Origin: Hemibagrus wyckioides
Lineage: Eukaryota > Chordata > Actinopteri > Siluriformes > Bagridae
NCBI RefSeq assembly: GCF_019097595.1
Contig: NC_080719.1
Location: forward strand, 11,068,501-11,132,500
Length of the DNA stretch: 64,000 nucleotides
Reading direction: 5' to 3'
Under the pieces are notes generated by a model. The model had not been told where the DNA came from. It saw only the letters and a program-made list of their open reading frames with translations, and did not search any database. The position numbers and the translations under genes were made by a program. Shown here piece after piece: positions 11,623-22,748 of the stretch; the stretch's first letter is position 1, and every line of letters begins with the position of its first letter.

Positions 11623-12177
11623 TACACTGATCAGGCATAACATTATGAGCACTGAGAGGTGAAGTGAATAGCACTGATTATCTCCTCATCATGGCATCTG
11701 TTAGTGGGTGGGATATATTAGGCAGCAAGTGAACATTTTGTCCTCAAAGTTGATGTGTTAGAAGCAGGAAAAATGGGTAAGTGTAAAGGATTTGACCAAG
11801 TTTGACAAGGGACAAATTGTGATGGCTAGACGACTGGATCAGAGCATCTCCAAAACTGCAGCTCTTGTGGGGTGTTCCCAGTCTGCAGTGGTCAATATCT
11901 ATCAAAAGTGGTCCAAGGAAAGAACAGTGGTGAACCGGCGACAGGGTCATGGCTGGCCAAGGCTCAGTGATGCATGTGGGGAGCGAAAGCTGGCCCGTGT
12001 GATCCGATCCAACAGACGAGCTACTGTTGCTCAAATCGCTGAAGAAGTTAATGCTGGTTCTGATAAAAAGGTGTCAGAATACACAGTGCATGATGGGTAA
12101 GGGCTGTTTTGGCAGCAAAATGGGGTCCAATACAATATTAGGAAGATGCTCATAATGTTATGCCTGGTCGGTGTATA
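11623..12177 (+). mobile_element. Internally deleted Tc1-like transposon
   Basis: The terminal inverted repeats are clear. The left end reads tacactgatcaggcataaca, continuing ttatgagca. The right end is its near-perfect complement, ending near 12,177, and both ends sit at TA dinucleotides as expected for Tc1/mariner target duplication. The element is about 555 bp against about 1.2-1.6 kb for full fish Tc1-like elements. It keeps the 5' transposase segment and the last dozen codons, with the middle missing. It cannot be autonomous. Confidence 0.92.
11773..12141 (+). pseudogene. Tc1-like transposase remnant, frameshifted and internally deleted
   Basis: From the ATG at 11,773 the frame breaks after about ten codons because of one extra A in gtgtaaagg (about 11,783-11,787). 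The next frame then reads about 95 residues of the Tc1 transposase N-terminus: [20 protein letters not shown], then the first helix-turn-helix ([15 protein letters not shown]), the GRPR-like AT-hook position mutated to GWPRL, and the second paired-like helix-turn-helix ([14 protein letters not shown]). After YTVH the sequence jumps to the family's C-terminal AVLAAK...GPIQY and a stop at 12,139. All catalytic DDE residues lie in the missing middle. Recognition rests on motifs recalled from the family, not on a search. Confidence 0.9.
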
Positions 12178-12449
12178 TAATGCTAATGATAGCACTGAAG
12201 ATGTACTTCTCTTACACACTATTTAGACACAGCCCATGACTACATGAGGAGGAAAAACTGAAGTGAGTAAATAATGACGTAGCAAATGTATGTTGTTGAT
12301 GGCTGTGTGTGTCAGCCAGCGCTCTTTGATGACATCATCATACAGAATCATCAGCACAACAGTAGCTGATGGAAAGACATTTGGTTTTGTTAATCACACA
12401 GCATTATGAATGGAGAAGAAAATGGGAATGGAAGCGAGTGAGAGAGGTG

Positions 12450-12740
12450 TAGTGTTACGACTAAAGATGGAAGCGGATTAGTTTCGCGTCCTGACAGCTG
12501 ATAATTTACGACGTTTTATGGCTGTGAGTCGCGGTTAAGTCCCTATCAATAAATCAAATCCGTCTCTGGGGACGAGAGATTGAGCGGCCTTGAGAAATCA
12601 ATTTGATCCACTTAAAGTGTGACAGAAATCCTGAGAGTGCAGAATTATTAAACCGATGGCCTCGTCGAGCGAGAACGCTTTCAAACAGAGCATCGAGTCA
12701 AATCTGAACATCCGAGTGCATCAATAAAAACGTTATTTTC
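12450..12740. promoter_or_regulatory. Candidate conserved non-coding element with palindromic CACTTAAAGTG
   Basis: A CpG-containing block free of simple repeats lies between AT-rich stretches. It contains agcggattagtttcgcg at its left and a perfect CACTTAAAGTG palindrome at 12,609-12,619, which holds two opposed NKX2-type CACTT(A) cores. Part of the left motif recurs at about 14,860-14,900. No coding frame is present. Conservation is inferred from texture only. Confidence 0.35.
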
Positions 12741-14820
12741 TTTATTTCCTCATTTTTCAAACAGTAACACAGCGTTTCGTTTGGCAGATGCTTATTAAAG
12801 TCTATCTTTATAACTTCTATATTCACTCACATTAGAAAGAAAACAGACTGTACACAAACATTATTATATAACAATCTCCATTTAAAAATGTAAACTAAAA
12901 TATGAAAATTAGGCCCTTGATTGATTATGCAATTGATTATTAAATGTCCATTTAAATATCAAATTATTCATGTGTCATATTATTTTAAACGCATAGTTTA
13001 TGCAACAGTTCATCTTCGAATAATTAAGAAAAACAATTTTAATTAATTTTCTGGATAAAATGTCGCTTATATATTTTTTAAAAAAAAGTATAAAGATATT
13101 TTATTTTAATATTATATCAAGAATGTTTCTTATGATTAACATTATTTACAGCATTTACAAAACTATTTCAGAATTAATATATCATCAGTCATGTTGAAAA
13201 ATCTAGTGCTTTTTTTCCCCAAGTAATCAAAAACCATATCCAAATAATGTATTCTATCCATCAGTATTAAAACTAAAGATATCTCAATTAATATTTTTGC
13301 TATGTTTAATTGGTAAAATGAATAAGTTTGGTTAAATGGCGGGTGCCAATATTTACACTCACTGATCTCAGTTCAGTTAATTATTCATATTCATAACTTT
13401 TTGTAATTTTGTGCTCATTAAACTTTAGGTAAGGTGAAGCACTATTTGGTATAAAGAATCATTTAAATTCTAAATACTAATTATTTAAATTCTAATTAAA
13501 TAATAAATCTAAATAATTTCAGATTTTTAAACATTTGCAACCATAAGTTTTCTTTTAAATTCTGGCCCACGTAACATCCAAACTCAACCAAAAAAATTAT
13601 TTTCGCTGATTTCCCCTGAGCATAGCATTATCTGAAACATTATCTAGCACCTTCAAGGCAGGTTTTAAGCTCCGCCCACTTCACGATCACCTCATATACA
13701 ATCAATTTTCTTCAAAAACCTTAAAAAACACTCTAGCTAGAGTGAAAGACATTATACCACACTCTATTTTGTTTTTATTAAAATGCTTTTCTTTATTAAG
13801 AACCAAAAACTCAGCTGCAGTCATAGCATGCTTTCATTGGTATTTCTATTTACAAGCTTATTATAGAGGAATTTCCCAATTTTTGGAATTCCCAAATCTT
13901 ATCCTGAAAAATAAATAAATAAATAAATAAATAAATAAAAACATGGTACACATGTTTGGTAAAAAATAAATAAAATAAAAATAAATAATTAAATAAATAA
14001 ATAAAAGTAAATAAAAAAATATAATACACATGCTTGGGAAAATATGTAAATATACATTGTTTAATATCTAAGTATGAAATATTTATGCCTATTTAATTGC
14101 ACAGAAATTCATTTGCTTAAATAAATCTAATTTATTTTCCAATAAAAATGTCAATTAAAAAAAAACTATGTTAATGAAAAGCAGCAGTTAAATTAAAGAA
14201 TTTTTTTTTTAATGATGTTTACTGATTGCTCTGTAGAGTCTGTAAACTTTAATCAGTTACCTTTGTTACAGTTGTGATGTTTATGGTGTAATAATAGTGT
14301 AACTAATGCAAGAGTACAGTTGCGCATATTTGAATGTAACCCGAGTTTTCACAGTATTTATCCAAATATTGTTGTTTTTTTTTTTAAAGTAATTATACAA
14401 ATGACAACAGCAAATTTTTACCTATAAAAAAAGTCTTTCTTTCTTTTTTTTATTATTTGAAAATGTCAAAAAGATATTAAAAGCCATGAATTATTCCAGC
14501 ATCTAAAAATGTCATTATATACGCTATGAATTATAAACTTTATGATACAGAATTATATATGGATTGGCTTTATTTGGATATGGATACAATCAAACATACA
14601 AAATGTATGTAGGTAAAACTTTTAACAGGTTTGGGTACAAACATCTGAAAATAAAATATATATTTAATGAATGTAAATGTCTTTAGAACATTTTTCTAAA
14701 GTGAATATTTCCAAATCTGAGACTGAAGCACACATGCTCGCCCACGATGTCTAGCCTTAATGAAGAATTTGTTATTTAAATCTGAGAGATCTAGTGTCTA
14801 TCAGTGTGAGAAATCGTTGC
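12741..14820. other. Strongly AT-rich non-coding sequence
   Basis: Visibly poorer in G+C than the flanks, with AAAT/AAATA runs at about 13,908-14,010 and poly-A or poly-T runs near 14,160-14,210 and 14,370. No gene, SINE or inverted-end element was recognised. Confidence 0.6.
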
Positions 14821-14854
14821 ATGAAACTAAAATCTTTTGGAGAGATCTGATTGG

Positions 14855-14905
14855 ATAAAAAGCGGATTAGTTTGCGATAGCTGACGAATTAAGCGCAGCT
14901 CTGAA
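14855..14905. promoter_or_regulatory. Second copy of the agcggattagttt motif
   Basis: agcggattagtttgcg followed by agctgacgaatt mirrors agcggattagtttcgcg ... agctgataattt at about 12,473-12,515. The repeat may be a shared regulatory motif or an old repeat remnant. Confidence 0.25.
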
Positions 14906-15016
14906 TTTCTCTCTCTGGCTGTAGGAATGTGTAACGTGAGCAATTTGTCTCTTTCTCCACTCCAGACTTCCTGTCCCGTTTGTTTTTACTGAGACACACA
15001 CATGCACAAGGCATGC

Positions 15017-15075
<59 letters not shown>

Positions 15076-15086
15076 ACACACACACA
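15017..15086. repeat. (CA)n microsatellite
   Basis: About 70 bp of CA with two interrupting CT steps. Confidence 0.97.
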
Positions 15087-16261
15087 GGATCTTTTTTCCT
15101 TCGGTGAATTTGCTGAGAGTCACATAAATACATCAGCACACAGTCTTTGTGTCAGTGTGAGAATGACAGCAACAGCGGAAAGCTGGAAAAGATCCTAACG
15201 AGACAGTTATAGTCTCACTCTCTCTGTTCCTGTCTCACTTTCTCACTTTCTCTGTCTCTTTCGGTCTCTCTCTGTAAAGGTGTCAACAACTTGTCACTTT
15301 GCAAGTAAGTGAGTCAGAGTGCTTTCGAGCAGCACAGTCTTGAGTGTAACGTACCAAACCTCCAGTCTGTGTTGATGAATTTTCGGTAACAGCAGCTCTG
15401 ACAGTAGTACAGCTGCAAGTCAGGGTTATATTAGCGTGCTCGTTCTAATACGCTACTGTTGCTATAGTAACAGCCCATTCATAGGGACTTGTAAAGTGAA
15501 CAACCCGTACTGCTCACGTTTCAGATATGAATTTTGGAGCCGAAGTACTGAATGAAACACAAGAGGACATTCTGTTACAGTAAAACACTGGGTGATGGAG
15601 TGATGTCATGAAATGGAATTTCTGCCAGGATCCTGAAAATGATGTTTCCATGTCTTTTATTCTAACATCAATTTACCAGTGATGTAACAAATTTTTACTT
15701 TTTTCTTGCTCCTGGGAAATAAGTGTTATTTCCCCATTCTTTGTAACCCAAATAAAGAGAAAAAACCCGTCTTAGTTAGTTTTGGGCAGTTTTTGTTTTT
15801 AGTAAAATGGGCTAATTTCGAGGTTCTCGTTCTCTTAAAAACCCAAACTTCAAGGGGCTTAATGGCTATTTTTTTTTAAATCATTTTCCATCAAGAGTAA
15901 TTGGAAACAAAAATCGTGTTACACAGTGTTATAGTAATCAATATTAGAGGATATTAAAAACACCGAACTGTTGTTACAATAAATCATCAAAAATAAATAT
16001 ACCGAAAATGTTCAATAAACAAAAAAACATGAAGCCACAATTTAAAATCTAAAATTAAGTACCCTAAAAATTTAGATCCCATATCACAAAATTCTATTCA
16101 TATGACCAAATTCTAAAATCTTACACCTAACAAATGATGTGTGTGAAATCTTCATGAGATAAGTTAAATGCTGTCCTCGCTGATGAGCCTCTCTTTTTCT
16201 GCCTCATGAACTGCAATCATGTGAAAAAGCAGCTTGTCATGTTACTGATGAAACACACAGT
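15087..16261. other. Unique sequence with a possible repeat fragment
   Basis: No gene seen. The words taacagcagctctgacagta and gctactgttgctatagtaac at 15,390-15,480 recur near 21,930-21,960 and resemble the ends of interspersed repeat B. Confidence 0.4.
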
Positions 16262-16570
16262 GTAAACTCCTCTGTCCTAAAAATGTTAGAATACTTAAAG
16301 TTACAGCTTTACCTACAACTAACTGTTCCAAAGCACTGACACTGGAGACTCCTTCCAATAACGCTAAACAAACATCCCCTTACAGAAAACTTCACCATTT
16401 CGATGATGTGAAATGTTTGCCGTACAAGTCGCTGTGAATGAGCTGTTACTATAGAAACCATGACAAATGCATGCATTAATATAAACCTGTGATTTGCAGC
16501 CAGACGACCAATCAGAATCCAGAATTTCTTACCACTTTTAGCTGCACTACTTAAAAAAAGCATTGAAAGG
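16262..16570 (+). repeat. Interspersed repeat B, copy 1
   Basis: Words such as aactcctctgtcctaaaaat, cactggagactccttcca, gagctgttactatagaaacc and tataaacctgtgatttgcag appear in the same order at 29,825-30,150. Shorter pieces recur near 19,420 and 61,610-61,770. It is probably an old DNA element or MITE family, but its ends are not resolved. A 119-residue minus-strand frame through it is not a gene. Confidence 0.65.
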
Positions 16571-17259
16571 ACACATTTTTTCCCCAGCATGCCTTGTAGT
16601 AATAAAAGGGCAGAGTCACAAGTCACTGTTACAGCACTGGCGAAATAAGATCGTCCATCACACAACACCTTTTAAATAAATGACATATTACAAGTTTAAT
16701 GAAATGAATCCAAGGAATTAAAAAAAATGATCAGAAGGAAACAATAAAACATGAGAAAGTCCTAGTGCAGTGAGAGGAAACATGAGGCTGAGGTTTTATT
16801 CCCTGAATGAAGATCTGAGTGTTATTTCTGACTCTTTGACAGCTCACTTGCACTTTTACTGTGTTTGCATTGATTGTGTAAACTCTGAGCTCGTAATGAG
16901 AAACATGAGCTGAATCATGAGCAGGAGAGCGACTCTGAGGTTTGTTTTGGGTTCCTTCCTTCTTCTACAGCAGGATGATGTCCATCAAACGGAGTCACAA
17001 TCTCTTATCCCCTGTATACTGCACAAGCTTCATTTATTACTCTAAATCTTGGACTTAGTCTCATTACTCAGAGTTTTATTACACAGTATCCTCCAAATTC
17101 CTCCTTATTACTTGAAGTCTACTTGTTTTTTTTGTAACAGCCTTTCTCTGGCTCTTATATACAGATCCTAACACTGGCGTCCTTACTCAGAGTTTTTGTT
17201 TTAGTACTATTGCTCAGAGTCTAATAATACCAAACACTGTCTTGGTCACATTACTCTTG
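16571..17259. other. Unique sequence grading into a minisatellite
   Basis: From about 17,030 the words attactc and cttggactta already hint at the degenerate edge of the 21-bp repeat. No gene supported. Confidence 0.45.
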
Positions 17260-18170
17260 GTTTTGGTCTTTTTACTCTGAATCTTCATTTTGGTCTTAAT
17301 ATGTAGAGTTTTAGTGTTATTATTCAGTTGTATTACACAGATTCTTGGTCTTGTGATTCAGGGTCTTGGACTTATTACTCAAAGTTTTGGTCTTATTACT
17401 CACAATCTTGGTTGTAGTGCTCAGAATTTTGGTCTTATTGCTCAGTCTTGGTCTTATTGCCCAGTTTTGGTCATATTTCTCACAGTCTTGGTCTTATTTC
17501 TCACAGTCTTGGTCTTGTTTCTCAGGGTTTTGGTCTTATTACTCATAGTCTAGGTCTTATTACTCACAGTCTTTGTCTTATTTCTCAGAGTTTTGGTCTT
17601 AATGCTGACTTTCTTTGTCTTACTGCTCACAGTCTTGGTTGTATTGCTCAGATTTTTGGCCTTATTGCTCACAGTCTTGGTCTTATTTCTCATAGTCTTG
17701 GTCTTATTGCTCACAGTTTTGGTCTTATTGCTCACAGTCTTGGTCTTAGTGCTCACAGTTTTTGTCTTGTTTCTCACTGTCTTGCTCTTATTGCTCACAG
17801 TCTTGGTCTTATTCCCCGGTCTTGGTCTTATTTTTCACAGTCTTGGTCTTATTCCCCAGTCTTGGTCTTATTTCTCACAGTCTTAGTCTTGTTGTTCACA
17901 GTCTTGGTCTTATTTCTCTGGGTTTTTGTCTTAGTGCTCACAGTTTTTGTCTTGTTTTTCACTGTCTTGCTCTTATTGCTCACAGTCTTGGTCTTATTCC
18001 CCACAGTCTTGGTCTTATTGCTCACTGTCTTGGTCTTAGTGCTCACAGTTTTGGTCTTATTTCTCACAGTCATGGTCTTAATACTCACAGTCTTGGTCTT
18101 ATTACTCATGGTTTTGGTCTTATTGCTTACAGTCTTGATCGTATTACTCAGAATTACTCCGAATCTTTTT
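17260..18170. repeat. 21-bp minisatellite (core tcttggtcttattgctca)
   Basis: About 43 tandem copies of a 21-bp unit. Because 21 is a multiple of three, each frame gives one seven-residue repeat over the whole array: LVLLLTV in one frame, GLIAHSL in another, and SKTKTVSN-like on the minus strand. These frames, up to 255 residues, are products of the repeat and not genes. Sequence variants occur at regular positions; the left edge decays from about 17,030 and the right from about 18,140. Confidence 0.93.
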
Positions 18171-20354
18171 CTTACTACTCATTATTTTAGTCTGAGTCTT
18201 ATTAGTTTCTACTAGTTTTTAGTTGTCTTATTAGTTTCTTACTATTATTAGTCTTAGTCTTGACCTTTTGCTGATTTCTTGGGGAGTCTTGGTTTTATTT
18301 GTCATTAGTCTTGGTCTCATTCCTCAAACTCTTACTGTGCAAATAAGACTTGTTTAAACCTAAATATTACTTTTTCTTCTGTTATAAGCATATACTTACA
18401 ATTACTAGTAAACATGTAATAGATCAATTCTTTTTCGATGTTTGATCAGATTCCGCGTTCCAGCAGCTGCACATTACAGAGCAAAGTGATATGTACAGGG
18501 AAATGTGGTGGAAATGAGACAGAATTAAAAAAGTAGAGCACTAAAATGAAAAAAAGACAGAAAAATCTACATCTAAGATAAATTACACACTTCCTGGAGA
18601 CGGCTGAGCCACATGATGCAACGGGGTATTAAAAGAATGAGCTGGTATGAATTTCTCAGCAAGAGGAATAACGCTCCCCCTGAGATCAGCACTTGACCTG
18701 AATTATTTCAATCAATACCCAACATATCACACAAAGAACATGAGCGTACTAAAATCAGAAAATCCGTCCCTGAAGATGGGGAGAGGAGGAGGAGGAGGAG
18801 TAATGAAGATGAGAGCAAGGGAATTAAAGAGCTCGGATAAAGTCAGGTCCCAAAAGCTGAGTGCACTACCAAAAACTACTTCTTTCAACATCCGAGAGTA
18901 TTGATCTTTACTTATCAAGAGTACTTTATTCATTACTGATCATAATGTGGTGTTTAGATATGTGAGAATTTATTCCTCAGAAGAAGGCGCTATGAGATTA
19001 AAGCTCTATCTGGCTTGTCAGGTAATCCGCGAGAAGGCAGCTCCGAATAACTATTATAAACCTTTCCAATTCCCATGTTTACTAAGTATAAACATTACTA
19101 AAGAAGTACAATCATATGTTTAGAAGTAGATTTACGGTTTACAGATATGACTACATTTGGAAATGCACAGCTTTAAATAAAGTATAAATTCTTTGTATAC
19201 TTTGATAGAAGTGTGCTAGTTTACTGGAGATATAATAGTTTGGTTTCTGGCTAAACATGATAGTTTACTTTAGATATAGCAGAGCATAATGTCTGGGAAT
19301 ACTTAAGACAAAGAACACTAGTTTACTGTAAATATCGGATCATTTCTATGTATACTTGCAGCGACGTTTACTTTAAATCTGAATGAAATCTAACTATAAA
19401 AATGCTAATGTATTAAAATAAGCACATTAATATAAACTTGCGATTTTCAGCTGCTGTTATAAAAACAAATCCAATTCTTTCTGCCTAGAATTCAGCAGAA
19501 GCAGCAGCAGCAGCATGGTGTAAAGTTGTTCAAAGATAATACAATTAGATTAGACACTGTTTACACTAATCTTAGAGATGACATCACTGATTAGAGATTT
19601 ATTTGTGTAGCTTGTGCTGGGATACTAGTCGCTTAGTGAGCGAGCTGACGCTGAGGAATTGAACCGAAGACAGACAGAAAGAAAGAAAAAGAGAGAGAGA
19701 GAAAAGTAAAAGCTGAGAGATTGCAGACTGTTTTTCGTTGGGTTGTCAGCGGTGCTGCTTTCTGTAGCAGGTGTGTTTTGACGCTGTCAGAGCACAGAGA
19801 GAATTGGGCCACAGCCGCTCTGGGAACCACGGACACAGACAAACAAAACTAGTAAGAGACGGAGACGGAGAAAGACGGCCGTCTGCTCTGTGTTAGCGAT
19901 ATGCTCCGAGTGCACGACTGAGAACTGTTTTTATTCCATCCGTCATCGATCTCATCAATCTTTCTATTGGCTGAAAGCTGCAGAGACGATTCAGTACCAA
20001 ACTGCGTGAACGGAAGATTCACATTTCACTTTAATGTTGGGATTGTGCACAAAGCTCCACTCTGTTTCACTGTTAAATACTTTCACAGAAAAAAAAATCA
20101 CATGTAGTTCACATGTGAAAAATACGTGAAGGTACGTTTGACCCTGAAATGCTGCACGTCAACTTAGAACTTAGAAATATCCTAAATGTGAAGAAATTGA
20201 AAATAAATGAATTGTGTTTCTAGCTGGAAAATAATCACATGGGGAAATTTACTTACATTAACTCGATAGGAAAAGTAGTGGAAAGTTAATCGAAAAAAAG
20301 ATTGAAAATAAATGAAGCAAAAAGTGTAAAATGACATTTGAAAACAAATTAATC

Positions 20355-20360
<6 letters not shown>
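18171..20360. other. Unique non-coding sequence
   Basis: No gene supported. A GGA run lies near 18,782-18,800. A GC-richer block at about 19,620-19,960, with a purine run at 19,670-19,710 and several CpGs, could be a conserved element. A weak copy of repeat B words occurs near 19,415-19,465. Confidence 0.4.

Positions 20361-20392
<32 letters not shown>
20361..20392. repeat. Poly-A tract
   Basis: 32 consecutive A directly abutting the left end of a plus-strand SINE. An A-rich tail is expected at the 3' end of a retroposed copy, so this may belong to an older insertion or to a minus-strand view of the junction. Confidence 0.95.
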
Positions 20393-20393
<1 letters not shown>

Positions 20394-20394
20394 A

Positions 20395-20735
20395 GGGGAA
20401 GGGTGGCTTAGTGGTTTGCACGGTTACTTTGCACCTCGGGGGGTTGGAGTTTCAATTCCTGCCTCCTATGTGTGGAGTTTGTATGTATGTCCCGGTGCCT
20501 TAGAGGTTTCCTCTCGGTACTGCAGATTCCTCCCCCAGTCCAAAGACATGTGTTTTAGTCTGACTGGCATCTCTAAAATTGTCTGTAGTGTGTGAATGGG
20601 TGAGTGAGTATATGTGGGATTGTGCTGTGCTATGGGTTTTGCACCCTACCTTGTTCTCTAGGTCTCCTGGGAGAGGCTCTAGGTTCCCTGTGACTCTGTG
20701 TAGGATAAGCAGTACAGAAAACGGACGCATCGGTA
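20395..20735 (+). mobile_element. tRNA-derived SINE, plus strand
   Basis: Same family as the minus-strand copy at 4,293-4,627. It has the A-box-like tggcttagtgg (20,408-20,418), a B-box region with gagtttcaattcc, then tgtggagtttgtatgtatgt, agtccaaagacatgtg and ggttccctgtgactctgtg, ending in gataagcagtacagaaaac. It is diverged by small deletions and substitutions. The minus-strand frame across it is not coding. Confidence 0.8.
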
Positions 20736-22455
20736 AAAAGTAGGAAAAATATGAAAATAATTTAATCATTACAAAAAATGTAAAGAAAAAAACATAAAAC
20801 ATGAAACCTAAAAATTTCCTGCGGAAATGGACAAATGCAAATATAAAAATATATATTAAATTACATGTTTGGACCCAAGTAAAAATAAAACACATGCACT
20901 ACATAGAGAAATGTGTGATGTAAAATGATGGTCTAAACCCATGTGAATCATACATTTCTTCATGTGATGTTTGTGTGAGGTTTTTTTTTGCAAGTGTAAC
21001 AGATTGTTAAATAATAAATTATTCAATAATAACAGTTCCTGGGTGCACACTTACAGCAAGTAAGGACAGAAAATATCTTCCGGACGTTCTCTTGAGATCT
21101 AAAGCTGTAAATTCTGCACATGGTAATTTGTTAGACGTGTCCATATGAAAGACATTAAGACTCAGGGTTACAGCGCTGGACTGTTCCACAGTAAAGCCGG
21201 ACAAACCCATGGTGGTTTTCACCCAAGACGAAAATAATCTGACTGGCCATCCGTCTTGCGGACATCAAAGCATCCCAATCGTGTTTTTAACCCTCCTGTA
21301 GTGCCATGTTCACTACTTAGCAACGTTCTCAACTCTTTCCCCAGGCGTGTCTTTATCGCTTTACGTTTTATAGCACTGTGTAATTCGTTGAGTATTTTTT
21401 TAGAACTGGGACAAAACATGTCCAGCAGATAAAAGTCTGAAAATATTCTCTTTCGGAAAATGTAATCTTTAACAACGGGGGCATTTTAGAATAACAGAAG
21501 AGGATCTTTATATAAATATATTTTAATACATATTTCAAATAGTTTTGACTTCATTTGATTAACAGCCCAAACGGGATCTGGGGGGGAAAAAAAGTCTCTT
21601 TTCCTTTAGCAAGTGTTCTAATATAAAATTGCTTAAAATAGTGATATCTAGTGTTACATAATTTAGGTGGTTCAGAGCTTCCAGACAGCCTCGAGAGAGA
21701 AATGGACCATAATCAGGCTGTAAAGTATCCAAACAGCACAGTGGGCAGCATTTTAACCTGCTTTTAATCACACACTGGGTAAATTACGAGCCTACGACAT
21801 CCTGTTGTCTGTTTTGGCGCGCCGTCTCAATTTTGTTCCCGTTAAACTCCATAAACATGCAGGTGTTATAATTACAGCTCGCACCACTTGATTGCAGTAG
21901 TGTTGAATTACGTACTGGTCTGAATTTTCTTTAACAGCAGTTCTGACAGTAGTGCAGCTGTCACATTAACACAGGCAGGGGACTATAGCACCCTAAAGCC
22001 AGTGCTCAAGATGGTCACATGATCACATGCACCTAAACCATGTTTATGCACAATGAGCACCAGTATATAAGTCACGTTTGCATAGCGTTCTTTATTTGTT
22101 GTCGAATCCATGCCATGTTCATATACATATCAAGCCTGTCTCGCTTATTTTTGTGTTTATGTGACATATCCCTGCTCTCGGTTCATGTGTGTTTCACTTT
22201 AAGTAAAATATATTATAGTATAATCCGTATGTTACATATGGTAACAGCTCATTCAGCAGGACTCCTTGCAGAGACGCCTCTCTGTGTGGAGATGTTGATT
22301 TAACATTTATAGATGGAGTCTGCACTAGGGTGTCAGCACTTGGTAACAATCAGAGGAAAAACTATAATTTTATGCTTTCTGACATTTTTAGGACAGAGTG
22401 GTTTATGCTTTACTGTTTTTAAGCTGCTATGGCAAGCTGTGATTTTTTTTTCTTA
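20736..22455. other. Unique AT-rich sequence
   Basis: No gene supported. A repeat-B-like fragment lies at about 21,930-21,970. Confidence 0.45.
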
Positions 22456-22472
22456 TTAACTTCAAGCCAGAG
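22456..22472. repeat. Target-site duplication, left copy
   Basis: ttaacttcaagccagag directly precedes the SINE and matches ttaacttcaagacagag at 22,732-22,748 with one mismatch. Confidence 0.85.
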
Positions 22473-22731
22473 GGCCTCCTGGTGGTCCAGTGGCAGGATC
22501 TTGTGCTGTCATTGCCACGGCCCGGGTTCGATTCCCGGGCAGGGAGCTAACCCAGCCACTGAAGAGTCTCAGTGCCGGTCCCAAGCCTGGATTAAATGGG
22601 AGGGTTGCTTCTGGAAGGGCATCCGGCGTAAAACCTGCGCCAAATCGAAATGTGTGGACCAAATGATCCACTGAGGCGACCCCAAACAGGGAGCAGTCGA
22701 AAGAAGAAGGAGAAGAAGAAGAACATCAACG
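22473..22731 (+). mobile_element. tRNA-Glu-derived SINE with target-site duplications
   Basis: The first 73 bp (about 22,474-22,546) resemble a eukaryotic tRNA-Glu from end to end: ctggtggtccagtggcagga for the D arm and A box, then cccgggttcgattcccggg for the T arm and B box. Next come a body with gaagggcatccggcgtaaaa and gaggcgaccccaaacaggga, phrases common to fish SINEs, and a GAAGAA tail. The element is bounded by a 17-bp duplication, so the insertion limits are secure. This is a SINE head and not a functional tRNA gene. Confidence 0.93.
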
Positions 22732-22748
22732 TTAACTTCAAGACAGAG

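Noticed and set aside
16309..16668. 119-residue minus-strand frame as a gene
   Set aside because: Most of it lies in interspersed repeat B, which recurs elsewhere in the window without an open frame.
17448..18215. 255-residue leucine-rich frame as a membrane protein
   Set aside because: Direct translation of the 21-bp minisatellite; the alternative frames and the minus strand are open as well.
22474..22546. Functional tRNA-Glu gene
   Set aside because: The tRNA-like segment is fused to a SINE body and tail and the whole is bracketed by target-site duplications.
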